Below are positions 35,487 to 45,802 of a stretch of 64,000 nucleotides of DNA, piece by piece. Source of the stretch: Clostridium weizhouense (GTDB lineage: Bacteria; Bacillota; Clostridia; Clostridiales; Clostridiaceae). The DNA lies in assembly GCF_019431045.1 (NCBI RefSeq), contig NZ_JAHXPT010000015.1, positions 38,572 to 102,571 of the forward strand. Direction: 5' to 3'. How positions within the stretch are numbered: position 1 is the stretch's first letter; every line of letters starts with the position of its first letter. The notes under the pieces are model-generated. The model searched no databases. It was not told the origin of the DNA and was given only the letters and a program-made list of their open reading frames with translations. A program made the translations under genes and the position numbers.

Positions 35487-35726
35487 GTAATTATATAAAT
35501 ATTTAAATTCAAAGTATATTAGTATTTTATTTAAGTAAAATGAATTTAATTTAGAGAATATTAATTATAATATATTATTTTTAATTATTTTATAAAAAAT
35601 AATACGTATTAGTAATAAATAGATCAATTATCTGAAAGTTCTAAATAATGATTTTAATAACATATATTGTATGGTAAACTATAATATGTAAAAGTAAATA
35701 TTTTACAAGTGGTGGGAGGGGAAATA

Positions 35727-38700
35727 ATGTTAAAGAAAAACAAAAAAATAATTGCTTTACTAATTTCGGTGTCAGTTTTAAGTACATCAGTTGTATTACC
35801 TAGTCAAAATACATTTGCTTTAGACAATATAGTTGATTCTATATTAAATGATAGTAAACAAGAAGAAACTAAACAGGATATAACTAATGATAGTACTAAT
35901 ATTACCAAAAATGAAACCGTTAACACAGAGGGAGTTAACACAGGTAAAGAGGAAATAGTAAATAAAGAAGAGTCTAAAAATGATGCGACAATAAAAGATG
36001 ATCTTAAAGTAGATGAAAAAAATGAGACAAATGAAAATGACAATAAAGATAATTCAGAAAAAAAAGAAGAAAAAGTTGAAAATACAGAAACAGAAAAACC
36101 AAAAGATAATATATCAGAAGAAAAACCTATAGGTGATATAACTGAAAAACCAATTGAGGTTCCTGAAGATAAGCCTAATGAAAAGGTAGAAGAAGAAGTT
36201 AAAGATGCAGTTAGTGATGCCATAAGTATTGAAGAAGCTAGAAATTTAGAAAAAGGTAAGGAAACTACAGTTTGTGGAGTTGTTTCTTTTAATGATAAAG
36301 GTAATACTTTGCATATTCAAGATCAGACTGGAGCAATAGCAATTTATAAGAGTAAAGAATTAAATTTTAAAGAAATAAAAAAAGGTAATTTAGTTAAGGT
36401 AACAGGAACAACTGCTGAATTTAATAATTTAAAACAGTTAGAAGTAAAATCTATAGAAGTTATTAATGATAAAGAAGAACTTGAATCAGAAGTTTTAACA
36501 ATAGCAGATTTAAATACAGGAAAATATACTTCTAAATATATTAAAATAGAAAATGCAGTAGTAGATACTGATAAAAAAACATTAACTCAAGGTAATGATG
36601 TTTTAAATGTCTATAGAGATTTTTCAGGAAAAAATTTAAAGACAGGTGATGTTGTAACTGTAGAGGGTACAATGGGGCAATATAAAGATGCGATACAAAT
36701 ATATGTTGACTCATGTAACTTCATTAAAGAAGAACCAACAGAATTTTCAATTAGTCATAGTAGTATCGAAAAAGCCAATAAGAATGAAGATTTAGTAATA
36801 GAAGCAGAAACTGTTGCAGGTGAAGCTAACAGTGTAGAACTAAATTATAGAGTTAAAGGTTCAGAAACATTTGCCAAGTTAGATATGACTAAAGGAGAAA
36901 ATGGAAGATATACAGCTACTATAGTTAAAGAAAAATTAGATTTAAAAGGATTAGAATATTATATATCAGCTAAGTGTGGAGAAAAAGAAGCTAAGACACC
37001 TACTTATTCTATAAATGTTACTGATAAAGTTATTAGTGAAATAAGTATAAAAGATGCAAGAAATTTAGAAAGTGGTAAGGAAGCTACAGTTTGTGGAGTT
37101 GTTTCTTTTAATGATAGAGGATCTACATTGCATATTCAAGATGAAACAGGAGGGATAGCACTTTCAAATAAAATAAGCAAAGTTCCTTTAAACCATATAA
37201 AGAAAGGAGATTTAGTTAAGGTTACAGGCTCAAAAGAAACATTTAATAACTTAGAACAATTACAAGTAACTAAAGTAGAAGTTATTAAACAAAATGAAAA
37301 GCTTGAACCACAAGAATTAACAATAGCTGAATTAAACACAGGTAAATATGGATCTAAATACGTTAAGATAGATAATGCTGTTATAGATATTAAAGCTAAG
37401 ACATTAACTCAAGGTAGTGATGTTTTAAATATATATTATCTTCCAGGTGGATTAAATATAAAAACAGGTGATGTTATAAGTGTAGAAGGTACAATGGGAC
37501 AATACAAAGATACTATACAAATATATGGTGGTTCATGTACTTTTACGAAGGCACCTGAATTTTCAATTAATCATAAGGCAATTGAAATGGCAGATAAGAA
37601 TAAAGATTTAGTAATAGATGCAGGAACTATTGCTGGTGATGCTAATAATATGGAATTAAATTATAGAGTTAAAGGTGCAGAAGTATTCACTAAGTTAGAG
37701 ATGACTAAAGTAGAAAATGGAAAATATACAGCTACTATAGCTAAAGAAAAATTAGATTTACAAGGACTAGAATATTATATATCAGCTAAGTGTGGAGAGA
37801 AGGAAGCTAAAACAGATACTTATTCTGTAAGAGTTGTTAATGGCGATTTTAAACCTATAGACTTTTATGATTTACAACCAGCAGAAAATGCTAGAGTTGA
37901 TATGGAAACGCTTACTTCAATAAAAGCTTCATTTAAATCTGAAGGTAGTATAAATAAAGATTCTATTAAAGTATTTGTAGATGATAAGGATGTAACCACA
38001 AGTTCAAAAATAATAGAAACATCTATTGAATATACTCCAACTGAAAAATTAAAATCTGGTACTCATAAAGTGAAAATAGAAGTTAGTGACAACTTAGGTA
38101 ATATAACAACTAAAGAATGGTCATTTAGAGTAGCAGCTAGTGGAGAAATGAAACATTTATTTGGACAACTTCATGCACATACTGATATTTCAGATGGAAA
38201 AGGTTCATTAGATGAGGCTTATAAATGGGTAAAGAAAAATGGAGCTGATTATTATGCAGTAACAGACCACTCAAACTGGTTTGATAATGATACATCAGCA
38301 AATCTTGCAGATGGTTCAAAAAGTGAAAAGTGGGTAAATGCTCATAAAATAGCTGATGAATATAATAAAGATGATAACTTTACTGCAATTTATGGATATG
38401 AAATGACTTGGTCAGGTTCTACTGGTGGTTGGGGGCATATAAATACTTTTAATACACCAGGATTTGAGACAAGAACTAATAAAGAGATGGATTTACAAAA
38501 TTACTATAAAACTATCCAAACACAACCTCAATCAATATCACAATTAAATCATCCAGGTAAAACTTTTGGTGATTTTGCTGACTTTGCTTTTTATAGTGAA
38601 GGTGCAGATAAATATGTGAACTTAATTGAAGTAGGAAATGGTGAAGGTCCAATAAGAGGATCAGGATATTTTCCAAGCTATGAATATTATACTAGAGCAT

Positions 38701-41012
38701 TAGATAAGGGGTGGCATGTTGCACCAACTAATAACCAAGATAACCATAAAATGAATTGGTACACATCTAATAATGCAAGAACTGTAATTATTGCCGATGA
38801 TAATTCAAGAGAATCTATATATGATGCTCTTAGAGAAAAAAGAGTATATGCTTCAGAAGATACTGATATGACAATAGATTATACTGTAAATGATGAAGTT
38901 ATGGGAAGTTCTATAGGAGAAACAGATAAACTTAATTTTAAAATAAAAGCAAATGATCCTACTGATAAAATAAAGAAAGTTTCAATAATAGCTAATGGTG
39001 GAGTTGAGGTTACATCTAAGGACTTTAATTCTAAAGATGTAGATTGGAATTTTGAATTATCTCCAGAATATAGCTATTATTATGTAAAAGTTGAAGAAGC
39101 AGATAAGGATTTAGCTGTTACTGCACCAGTTTGGGTTGGAGATGCTGTAAATGTAGGATTAACAAATGCAACTGTTGATAATGATATGACTTTCCCTAAT
39201 GAAAATGTGGGAATAAATGTTGGTGTTTACAATAACAGCGAGAATGATTTAGACGATGTAAAAATAGAATTCTTTAAAAATGAGATCTCTGAAAATAATA
39301 AAATAGGAGAATCTAAAATTGATAAAGTAAAAGGAGCAGAAACTAAAAATACAACATTTAATTGGAAAGCAGACAAAGAAGGAGATTATACAATTTATGC
39401 TAAGACTACAATAAACCTAGGCAAAAAAGAAAAATCATTTACTACAAGTGTTAAAGTTAAGGTTGTGAATCCTAAAAATTCTTATAAGATTTTAGTTGAT
39501 GGTGCACATTACAATCAATATATAACAGGTGATTATGCAGGAAAATATACAGCATTTAAAAACCTTTTAAAAGATAGTAATGGAATTACAGTGGTAAATA
39601 AAGAACCTATAACTGATAAAACTCTTAAAGGTGTTAAGATATTAGTTCTTACAAATCCTCAAAGCGTTGATAATTCAAAAGCAAGTTTGAAACCAAGCAA
39701 ATTTGAACAAAGCGAAATAGATGCAATTAAGAGATATGTAGAAAATGGAGGTAATTTAATTTTATCAACTAGAGCTGACTATAAGGATGGAAAAGGTGAA
39801 TACAGCAATAATAGTCAAATGAACCCTATATTAGAGGCAATAGGCAGTGATTTAAGAGTAAATGATGATGAAGTAATTGATGCAACAAATAATGGTGGTC
39901 AAGAGTATAGATTATATTTAACAAAATATGACTCACCAAAATATGATTTAGTTAAAGGAATAGAGGATGGAAAAGATCAATACAGTTTTTATAATGGGGC
40001 TTCAGTGATCCTTAAAGATGGTTCAGAAGGAGAAAATGTAGACTTCTTAGTAAAAGGACATGATACTACAACAACTAAGGATGCAGATGGACAAAATGAT
40101 AATACTCCAGTAAAAATGGGAGAAGTAAATACTGTAGGTGCTGAAATGTTGCCAGGTGGCGGTAAGGTTGTTGTTGCAGGTAGCACATTCTTCTCAGATT
40201 TTGAGATTGATGGAACTAATGGAGAGAAATATTCAAATATAAAACTTACTGATAATATCATAAATTGGATGGTACCTGCTAAAGAAACTAAGCTTGTTAA
40301 ATTAGGAGATATCAGAAAAGATTCTAATAAAGATGGAAAACCAGATTTATATGGACAAACAGTTACAGTTGAAGGATATGTAACTTCTCAATCTGAAGCA
40401 GTAGAGCCTAAAAATTCATTCTTTGAAGTTGTTTATATTCAAGATGAAACTGGCGGAGCTTGTGTATTTGGTGTATCTAGCACTAAATTAAAAGTTGGTC
40501 AAAAAGTTAGAATAACAGGAACAATTGATGATTATCAAGGAGAATTAGAGCTTGCATTAGCAGATAGAAATTCAGGAACTAAAGTGAATAATATTGAAGC
40601 TAAGAATGTTAAATTAATAGATGAAGATATCACTAAAGTAGAAGCAACTAAACTTTCAACAGGAGACAGTATGTTACCTATTAATGGTGGAAAACTTGTT
40701 AAGGTACAAGGTAAAGTTGAAAAAATGGATAGTCAAAACCTATATATTAATGATGGTACAGGCATATCAAGAGTATATGTTGAAGGATATATATGGGATG
40801 GAATTAATCAAAAAATTAAAGGTAAATGGGATTCAAGAATTAAAGTTGGAGATGAAGTATCAGCAATTGGATTAGCATCATGGGATCCAGAAGGAGGAAG
40901 ATTAAGAGTTAGAAATACTGGTGAAATAAGATTAGCGTCAGAAGAAAAAGCTGAAGAAGAAAAGACAGTAACTAAGCATTGGGAAAATAATAACTGGACA
41001 AGAAAGAGATAG
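35727..41012 (+). CDS. Giant secreted PHP-domain metallohydrolase with OB-fold repeats
   Basis: 1761 residues; ATG at 35727 follows GGGAGGGG. Sec signal (residues 1-34, KKIIALLISVSVLSTSVVLPS...FA), then about 120 residues of acidic/Lys low complexity. Two tandem YhcR-type OB-folds follow (from about 166 and 439, each with GKE.TVCGVVSFND), each with an Ig-like segment. Next is a CehA/McbA-like PHP domain (about 808-1050; HLFGQLHAHTDISDGKG, TDHSNW, QLNHPGK), a CARDB-like domain (about 1150), a ThuA/DUF4350-like Rossmann segment (about 1250-1510) and more OB-folds. No sortase motif. Likely an extracellular phosphodiesterase or nuclease; substrate unknown. Confidence 0.85.
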   Translation: MLKKNKKIIALLISVSVLSTSVVLPSQNTFALDNIVDSILNDSKQEETKQDITNDSTNITKNETVNTEGVNTGKEEIVNKEESKNDATIKDDLKVDEKNETNENDNKDNSEKKEEKVENTETEKPKDNISEEKPIGDITEKPIEVPEDKPNEKVEEEVKDAVSDAISIEEARNLEKGKETTVCGVVSFNDKGNTLHIQDQTGAIAIYKSKELNFKEIKKGNLVKVTGTTAEFNNLKQLEVKSIEVINDKEELESEVLTIADLNTGKYTSKYIKIENAVVDTDKKTLTQGNDVLNVYRDFSGKNLKTGDVVTVEGTMGQYKDAIQIYVDSCNFIKEEPTEFSISHSSIEKANKNEDLVIEAETVAGEANSVELNYRVKGSETFAKLDMTKGENGRYTATIVKEKLDLKGLEYYISAKCGEKEAKTPTYSINVTDKVISEISIKDARNLESGKEATVCGVVSFNDRGSTLHIQDETGGIALSNKISKVPLNHIKKGDLVKVTGSKETFNNLEQLQVTKVEVIKQNEKLEPQELTIAELNTGKYGSKYVKIDNAVIDIKAKTLTQGSDVLNIYYLPGGLNIKTGDVISVEGTMGQYKDTIQIYGGSCTFTKAPEFSINHKAIEMADKNKDLVIDAGTIAGDANNMELNYRVKGAEVFTKLEMTKVENGKYTATIAKEKLDLQGLEYYISAKCGEKEAKTDTYSVRVVNGDFKPIDFYDLQPAENARVDMETLTSIKASFKSEGSINKDSIKVFVDDKDVTTSSKIIETSIEYTPTEKLKSGTHKVKIEVSDNLGNITTKEWSFRVAASGEMKHLFGQLHAHTDISDGKGSLDEAYKWVKKNGADYYAVTDHSNWFDNDTSANLADGSKSEKWVNAHKIADEYNKDDNFTAIYGYEMTWSGSTGGWGHINTFNTPGFETRTNKEMDLQNYYKTIQTQPQSISQLNHPGKTFGDFADFAFYSEGADKYVNLIEVGNGEGPIRGSGYFPSYEYYTRALDKGWHVAPTNNQDNHKMNWYTSNNARTVIIADDNSRESIYDALREKRVYASEDTDMTIDYTVNDEVMGSSIGETDKLNFKIKANDPTDKIKKVSIIANGGVEVTSKDFNSKDVDWNFELSPEYSYYYVKVEEADKDLAVTAPVWVGDAVNVGLTNATVDNDMTFPNENVGINVGVYNNSENDLDDVKIEFFKNEISENNKIGESKIDKVKGAETKNTTFNWKADKEGDYTIYAKTTINLGKKEKSFTTSVKVKVVNPKNSYKILVDGAHYNQYITGDYAGKYTAFKNLLKDSNGITVVNKEPITDKTLKGVKILVLTNPQSVDNSKASLKPSKFEQSEIDAIKRYVENGGNLILSTRADYKDGKGEYSNNSQMNPILEAIGSDLRVNDDEVIDATNNGGQEYRLYLTKYDSPKYDLVKGIEDGKDQYSFYNGASVILKDGSEGENVDFLVKGHDTTTTKDADGQNDNTPVKMGEVNTVGAEMLPGGGKVVVAGSTFFSDFEIDGTNGEKYSNIKLTDNIINWMVPAKETKLVKLGDIRKDSNKDGKPDLYGQTVTVEGYVTSQSEAVEPKNSFFEVVYIQDETGGACVFGVSSTKLKVGQKVRITGTIDDYQGELELALADRNSGTKVNNIEAKNVKLIDEDITKVEATKLSTGDSMLPINGGKLVKVQGKVEKMDSQNLYINDGTGISRVYVEGYIWDGINQKIKGKWDSRIKVGDEVSAIGLASWDPEGGRLRVRNTGEIRLASEEKAEEEKTVTKHWENNNWTRKR

Positions 41013-41084
41013 ATTTTTTAATACACAATGATTTAAGGAAGTAGTTATATCAACTATAGCTAAAGAATTAAGAAATATACTATG

Positions 41085-41240
41085 ACATAAAGGATATCTA
41101 ATAATAAGTGCATGTTTTGAAAACGTATTAATATCATAGCGTAAAGTTTAGTGTAATGTTAGATTTTAACTAGATTGCAATATAAACAGTTAATTGAAAT
41201 ATATTAATGATAAAGATATGTTTTGGGATATCCTTTATGT
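41085..41240. repeat. 156-bp element with perfect 14-bp terminal inverted repeats
   Basis: ACATAAAGGATATC (41085-41098) and GATATCCTTTATGT (41227-41240). The interior includes degenerate family B end sequence (ATGTTTTGAAAACG, ATATCATAGCGTAAAG). It covers most of the gap between the giant gene and the YibE/F gene and ends 20 bp before the latter's GTG. Confidence 0.6.
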
Positions 41241-41260
41241 AAAAATAAGGAGCGTTTTCT

Positions 41261-42466
41261 GTGGAGATTAAAAGGTATAAAAGTGATATTTTATTTATAG
41301 TAGTTACAATACTTTTAGGATTGATAATTGTATTTTCTTCAAAATTCATATTTAATGGTGGTTTTGTAGAGGACAAATTAAACAGGGGGGTAAAGTATTA
41401 TAAAGCAGAAGTAGTAGCAATAGATAAGGAAAAACTTCAAAAGGACAAGTATATAGATGATATAGAATTAGGATATCAACAGATAAAGTTAAAGGTTTTA
41501 GATGGGCCATATATAAATCAAGAATTTAATGTAGTTAATAATATAAGCAGATTATATAATACAAAAGTTAAACAAGGTAGCGAAGTTATTGCAGCATTGT
41601 ATTTTAAAGACGGAGAGATAAATGATATTTCAATATCTAGCTTTAAAAGAAGTCAGGTAATTATAACAATGGGAGTGTTATTTTTAATGGCAATACTTTT
41701 GGTTGGAGGATTTAGAGGTTTAAAGGCAATAGTATCATTAATCTTTACAATAGTTTGTGTTATATACTTAATGTTACCTCTTATGCTTAGAGGAATAAGT
41801 CCTATATGGGCATCAATTATAGTAGTAGCTATAAGTACGGCAATTACATTAATTTTAGTTGCAGGGATAAATAAAAAAAGTCTTGTAGCAATATCTGGAA
41901 CTTTAATAGGAGTAATAATAGCTGGAATTCTTGCTTATGCATTTGGAGTTTGGGGAAACCTTTCAGGAATAAATATGTCAGATGCAGAAAGCATAATGTA
42001 TATATCTGAAAATACTGGTCTTAAGATAAAAGGAATAATGTTTGCAGGAATATTAATATCAGCTTTAGGTGCTGTAATGGATGTAGCTATGTCAATATCT
42101 TCATCTATCTTTGAAATACATTCATTAAATAAAAATATGTCTATAAGAGATTTGTTTAAAAGTGGAATGAATATAGGTAAAGATATAATAGGAACAATGG
42201 CAAATACATTAATTTTAGCTTTTGCAGGAGGCTCTTTAAATATATTAATATTAATCTATTGCTCTAATATGAGTGCAAATAGATTACTTAATTTAGATAT
42301 AATAGGAACCGAATTAATTCAAGGCTTAGCAGGAAGTACAGGAATTATATTAACAGTACCTGTTACAGCTTTAATTGCTTCATATTTAAGTAAACGTAAA
42401 AATGGAAATAGAACTAGAATAAAAAATAAAAAGAAATTTAAAGTAATAAAAAATGAAAATAGATAA
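41261..42466 (+). CDS. YibE/F family membrane protein
   Basis: 401 residues from GTG with AAGGAG (41247-41252) 8 nt upstream. The N-terminal membrane anchor is followed by an extracytoplasmic domain (YYKAEVVAIDKEK...INDISI, about 45-130). About eight membrane helices follow, with the family's signature GGFRGLKAIVSL, AISGTLIGVIIAGILAYAFG, GILISALGAVMDVAMSISSSIFEI and LAGSTGIILTVPVTALIASY. Family function is unknown; transport is presumed. Confidence 0.9.
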   Translation: MEIKRYKSDILFIVVTILLGLIIVFSSKFIFNGGFVEDKLNRGVKYYKAEVVAIDKEKLQKDKYIDDIELGYQQIKLKVLDGPYINQEFNVVNNISRLYNTKVKQGSEVIAALYFKDGEINDISISSFKRSQVIITMGVLFLMAILLVGGFRGLKAIVSLIFTIVCVIYLMLPLMLRGISPIWASIIVVAISTAITLILVAGINKKSLVAISGTLIGVIIAGILAYAFGVWGNLSGINMSDAESIMYISENTGLKIKGIMFAGILISALGAVMDVAMSISSSIFEIHSLNKNMSIRDLFKSGMNIGKDIIGTMANTLILAFAGGSLNILILIYCSNMSANRLLNLDIIGTELIQGLAGSTGIILTVPVTALIASYLSKRKNGNRTRIKNKKKFKVIKNENR

Positions 42467-42677
42467 TTTAAGTGTTAATTTGAATATTAGGTAATAGAAT
42501 CTTTTAAGTTACTCAAAAATAAGGTTTAGTTTTAATTGATATTTTATATGCACAAAATTATAAAATTTATAAATTTACAATGTATTTTGGATAATCGTGA
42601 ATTAAAGTACGGACAAGTTAATTTAATTTAAAACCGTAATAAAATATCAGTTAATAATGAAAGGGGTAGGTTTTATA

Positions 42678-44117
42678 ATGAAAAGCGTTAAGTTAAAGAA
42701 AATTGCAGCAACAGTTGTGGCAATGGCTGTGATTATTTCTACATCACCGATGGGTGTATCAGCAGCATGGAAACAAGATTCAAATAATAATTGGAAATAT
42801 GAAGATGGTGATAATTTAGCTACTGGTTGGAAAATGATTGATGGTAAATGGTATAAATTTAATGAATCAGGAAATATGCAAACAGGCTGGATAAATGATA
42901 ATGGTAAATGGTATTATGCATTACAAAATGGAGAAATGAAGACTGGTTGGATAAATGACAATGGAGCGTGGTATTATACAACACCAAGTGGGGAGATGAA
43001 AACAGGTTGGATAAATGATAATGGAAAATGGTATTACTCATCACAAAATGGAGCGATACAAACAGGTTGGGTAAATGACAATGGGACTTGGTATTACACA
43101 TCATCAAGTGGAGAAATGAAAACAGGATGGGTAAATGATAATGGAACTTGGTACTATACAGCTTCAAATGGAGCAATGCAAATAGGTGTTGTTGAAGTTG
43201 AAAATAAAGTATATTCGTTATCTCAAAATGGAGCAATGCAAACAGGTAATGTTATGATTAATGGAGAAGTTTATAATTTCTCACCAACTGGTGAATGTGT
43301 AGGAGATAAAACACCAACTCCTACTAAAGCATTTACTCAATCAGGACAAACTGTAAATAAAGAAGAAACTAATAACAATAAAAATAATAATTCTGGTGAT
43401 GTAAAAGACAATACAAAAGCTACTGATACTGATAGTTCTAAATCATCTTCATCAAGTGGTTCAAAAAAACATCATAATAACTCGGGTTCATCAGAGTCAA
43501 AAGAAGTTATGTCCAAGTTAAATATAACAAATAATGATATTTCATTTGATTATAATGTAGATACTAATACTGAATATAATATCAACTGTGAAATTTATAA
43601 TGAAAATAATAAAATAATAGATACTATAAAATGGGACAAGGTTGATAATAAAAATGGTTCACAATGTAGTATTCGTATAACAGATATATTAGGAGAGATG
43701 AACGAAAATAGTTATATTATTTCAAAAATTACTCCTAAAAAAGGAAATTCAGCAAAAATAACATCTCCTAAAATGCAAGTTTTAAGTAGTAAAGAGATGA
43801 ATTTAGATTTAGCGAATATTAATGCAAAGGTTGAAAATGCAGATAATTCTTATAAATTAACATTAACAAATACTGAAGATTTCTTACCAGGAACTTATGT
43901 AGTATATGGACATGAAAGCAAAGATAGTGCATATGTAGCAACTACTTATTGCCCAGGAAATGTAAAAATATTAGAATTTAATGGATTAAATTATAGATGG
44001 GCAAATGGAGAAGTTTCAAAATTAAAACTTGTAAGAATTCATGAAGCAAAACAAGATAGTAATGGAGCAGGTTCTTGCGAAGTTGAATTTACTAATAATT
44101 TTGATTTAAGAAAATAA
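42678..44117 (+). CDS. Secreted protein with cell-wall-binding repeats
   Basis: 479 residues; ATG at 42678. Signal peptide (1-30, ...VIISTSPMGVSA). It is followed by about nine choline/cell-wall-binding repeats of roughly 20 residues (TGWINDNGKWYY..NGEMK), a Ser/Asn/His-rich linker, and a C-terminal beta-rich domain of about 190 residues (EVMSKLNITNNDISFDYNV...EVEFTNNFDLRK). The repeats hold it on wall polymer. The C-terminal domain is not recognised. The repeats are near-identical in DNA and could vary in number. Confidence 0.88.
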   Translation: MKSVKLKKIAATVVAMAVIISTSPMGVSAAWKQDSNNNWKYEDGDNLATGWKMIDGKWYKFNESGNMQTGWINDNGKWYYALQNGEMKTGWINDNGAWYYTTPSGEMKTGWINDNGKWYYSSQNGAIQTGWVNDNGTWYYTSSSGEMKTGWVNDNGTWYYTASNGAMQIGVVEVENKVYSLSQNGAMQTGNVMINGEVYNFSPTGECVGDKTPTPTKAFTQSGQTVNKEETNNNKNNNSGDVKDNTKATDTDSSKSSSSSGSKKHHNNSGSSESKEVMSKLNITNNDISFDYNVDTNTEYNINCEIYNENNKIIDTIKWDKVDNKNGSQCSIRITDILGEMNENSYIISKITPKKGNSAKITSPKMQVLSSKEMNLDLANINAKVENADNSYKLTLTNTEDFLPGTYVVYGHESKDSAYVATTYCPGNVKILEFNGLNYRWANGEVSKLKLVRIHEAKQDSNGAGSCEVEFTNNFDLRK

Positions 44118-44128
44118 TTATATATTAA

Positions 44129-44417
44129 GCTATGTTTTAAAACAGTATTAATATTATAGTGTAAAGCTCATGGACAGAGGAATTTACTTTAAGAACTCTA
44201 AAATAAAGCTTAGTTCAATTAATGCATGCTCCCAATCAAAGATTGTTGACAAGCAATTAATTATAAAACTAAAAGGAAACTCGACTCATGTACATTCGCT
44301 GAGTAAGTTCGAGTATCAAAATATAAAATTTTGACTCTCACTTAAGAGTTCTAAAAAGCAAATTCCAATGCCAGTTCGCCCTTACACTAAAATATTACTA
44401 TTTACTTAAAACATAGC
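44129..44417. repeat. Family B repeat, full 289 bp, with a nested family C unit
   Basis: GCTATGTTTTAAAACAG ... TTAAAACATAGC ends match over about 14 bp. The core carries TTCAATTAATGCATGCTCCC. At 44272-44310 a palindromic unit is inserted (GGAAACTCGACTC...GAGTAAGTTCGAG). It lies between the wall-binding protein gene and convergent mtnN. Confidence 0.85.
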
Positions 44418-44459
44418 TTTTGTTTCTGCACAGAACTATGTTCTCTCTCTAAACTGAAA

Positions 44460-45152
44460 TTATAGAATTTCAATCATTTTATTTAATATTCTAGTTGAAT
44501 TTTTAACTGCAATAGGGATAAATTTCTCATAATCTATATGAGCTCCATTGTTAGCATTATCAGATATAGATCTAATAACAACAAAAGGAATTGAATTTAA
44601 GTAACATACTTGAGCAATACTAGCTCCTTCCATTTCACAAGAAATAGCTCCAAATTCTTTTTCAAGCCATTGAATCTTTTCTAAATTTGCAACAAATTGG
44701 TCTCCAGAAACAATTCTTCCTGTAAAGCTATTTAATTCAGTGATTTCTTCACAAGCTTTTTTTGCAGCAGATACCATATCTTTATCACATTTAAAATCAA
44801 ATGTATCAAGCCTTGGGATTTGACCGATTTTATCTCCAAATACTGAAGTGTCCATATCATGTTGTACTAAATTTTCAGCAACAACAATATCACCAGGGTA
44901 GATATCTTTACCTATTCCACCAGCAACACCAACGTTTATTATTTTATCAACACCATATTCAGAAATTAATATTTGTGTACACACAGCTGAATTTACTTTA
45001 CCAATACCACAGACAACAGCTACAACACTTTTTCCAGCTAAACTCCCTTTATGAAAAGTCATGTTAGCCTTTGTCTTTTTTTCTTCAAGTGATAAATCTT
45101 TTAATAATATTTCTAATTCTTCTGCCATAGCAGCAATTATTCCAATAGTCAT
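44460..45152 (-). CDS. mtnN: 5'-methylthioadenosine/S-adenosylhomocysteine nucleosidase
   Basis: 230 residues. MTAN motifs: IGIIAAMAEELEIL (catalytic Glu), VVVCGIGKVNSAVCTQILI, NVGVAGGIG, VSGDQFVA, ISCEMEGASIAQVCY (substrate Met-Glu) and VVIRSISDNANNGA (catalytic Asp). Cleaves MTA and SAH in methyl-cycle salvage. RBS TAGGAGG. Flanked on both sides by family B repeats. Confidence 0.96.
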   Translation of the reverse strand: MTIGIIAAMAEELEILLKDLSLEEKKTKANMTFHKGSLAGKSVVAVVCGIGKVNSAVCTQILISEYGVDKIINVGVAGGIGKDIYPGDIVVAENLVQHDMDTSVFGDKIGQIPRLDTFDFKCDKDMVSAAKKACEEITELNSFTGRIVSGDQFVANLEKIQWLEKEFGAISCEMEGASIAQVCYLNSIPFVVIRSISDNANNGAHIDYEKFIPIAVKNSTRILNKMIEIL

Positions 45153-45180
45153 GATCTTAAAAATCCTCCTAAGTAAAAGT

Positions 45181-45470
45181 TTTGTGTTTTAAAACTTTAT
45201 TAATATTATAGTATAAAGCTCATAGACAGAATTAAAATAGGAAACTTGACTCATTACATTCGTCCAGTAAGTTCGAGGAACAAAATATAAAATTTTGACT
45301 CTCACTTAAGAACTCTAAAATAAAGATTCGTCCAATTAATGCATGTTCCCAATCGAAGATTGCTGACAAGTAATTAATTTGACTAATCTTCATTAAGGGT
45401 TCTAAAAAGTAAATTCCAATGTCAATTCGCCCTTATACTATAATATTAACATTCAATTAAAACATAGTAT
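45181..45470. repeat. Family B repeat with nested family C unit
   Basis: About 290 bp. Same order as the 44129 copy, but the C-type unit (GGAAACTTGACTC...CAGTAAGTTCGAG) sits in the left part rather than the right, so the modules were inserted or rearranged independently. Confidence 0.8.
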
Positions 45471-45646
45471 TAATTGAATATATAATGCTTTATATTTATA
45501 CTCTATTTTAATAGTATTCTAATATTAGTTTTAAAATATATCTTAAATTTATTGAAACATAATATTATTTAAAATACAGAATAAATTCAATATTAATTTA
45601 TAATTAATATTATAAATTAATGCTTATAATATTAATAGTCTATTTT

Positions 45647-45716
45647 AGGTACATTCACAAAAATAACAAGTTAATATACATCTCATCTTGGACTTGTTAT
45701 TTTCTTTTATGTATCT
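45647..45716. repeat. Family A repeat, 70-bp form
   Basis: AGGTACATTCACAAAAATAACAAG ... CTTGTTATTTTCTTTTATGTATCT hairpin. The preceding 45471-45646 is AT-rich without a gene. The element may terminate transcription before tcdA. Confidence 0.75.
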
Positions 45717-45802
45717 TATAATGTTGATAAAAAAACTATGATATAATAATTAATAATTTTAAAACATATATAAAATATAGTATATATAGGAGGAAATTTT
45801 AT

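Noticed and set aside
42780..43200. CRISPR-like periodic repeat
   Set aside because: The periodicity (about 60 bp) is coding: repeats of the wall-binding domain, with no spacers.
42859..43236. Minus-strand frame rich in His, Leu and Phe opposite the wall-binding repeats
   Set aside because: The repeat structure is dictated by the plus-strand TGWINDNG repeats; no RBS, no signal.
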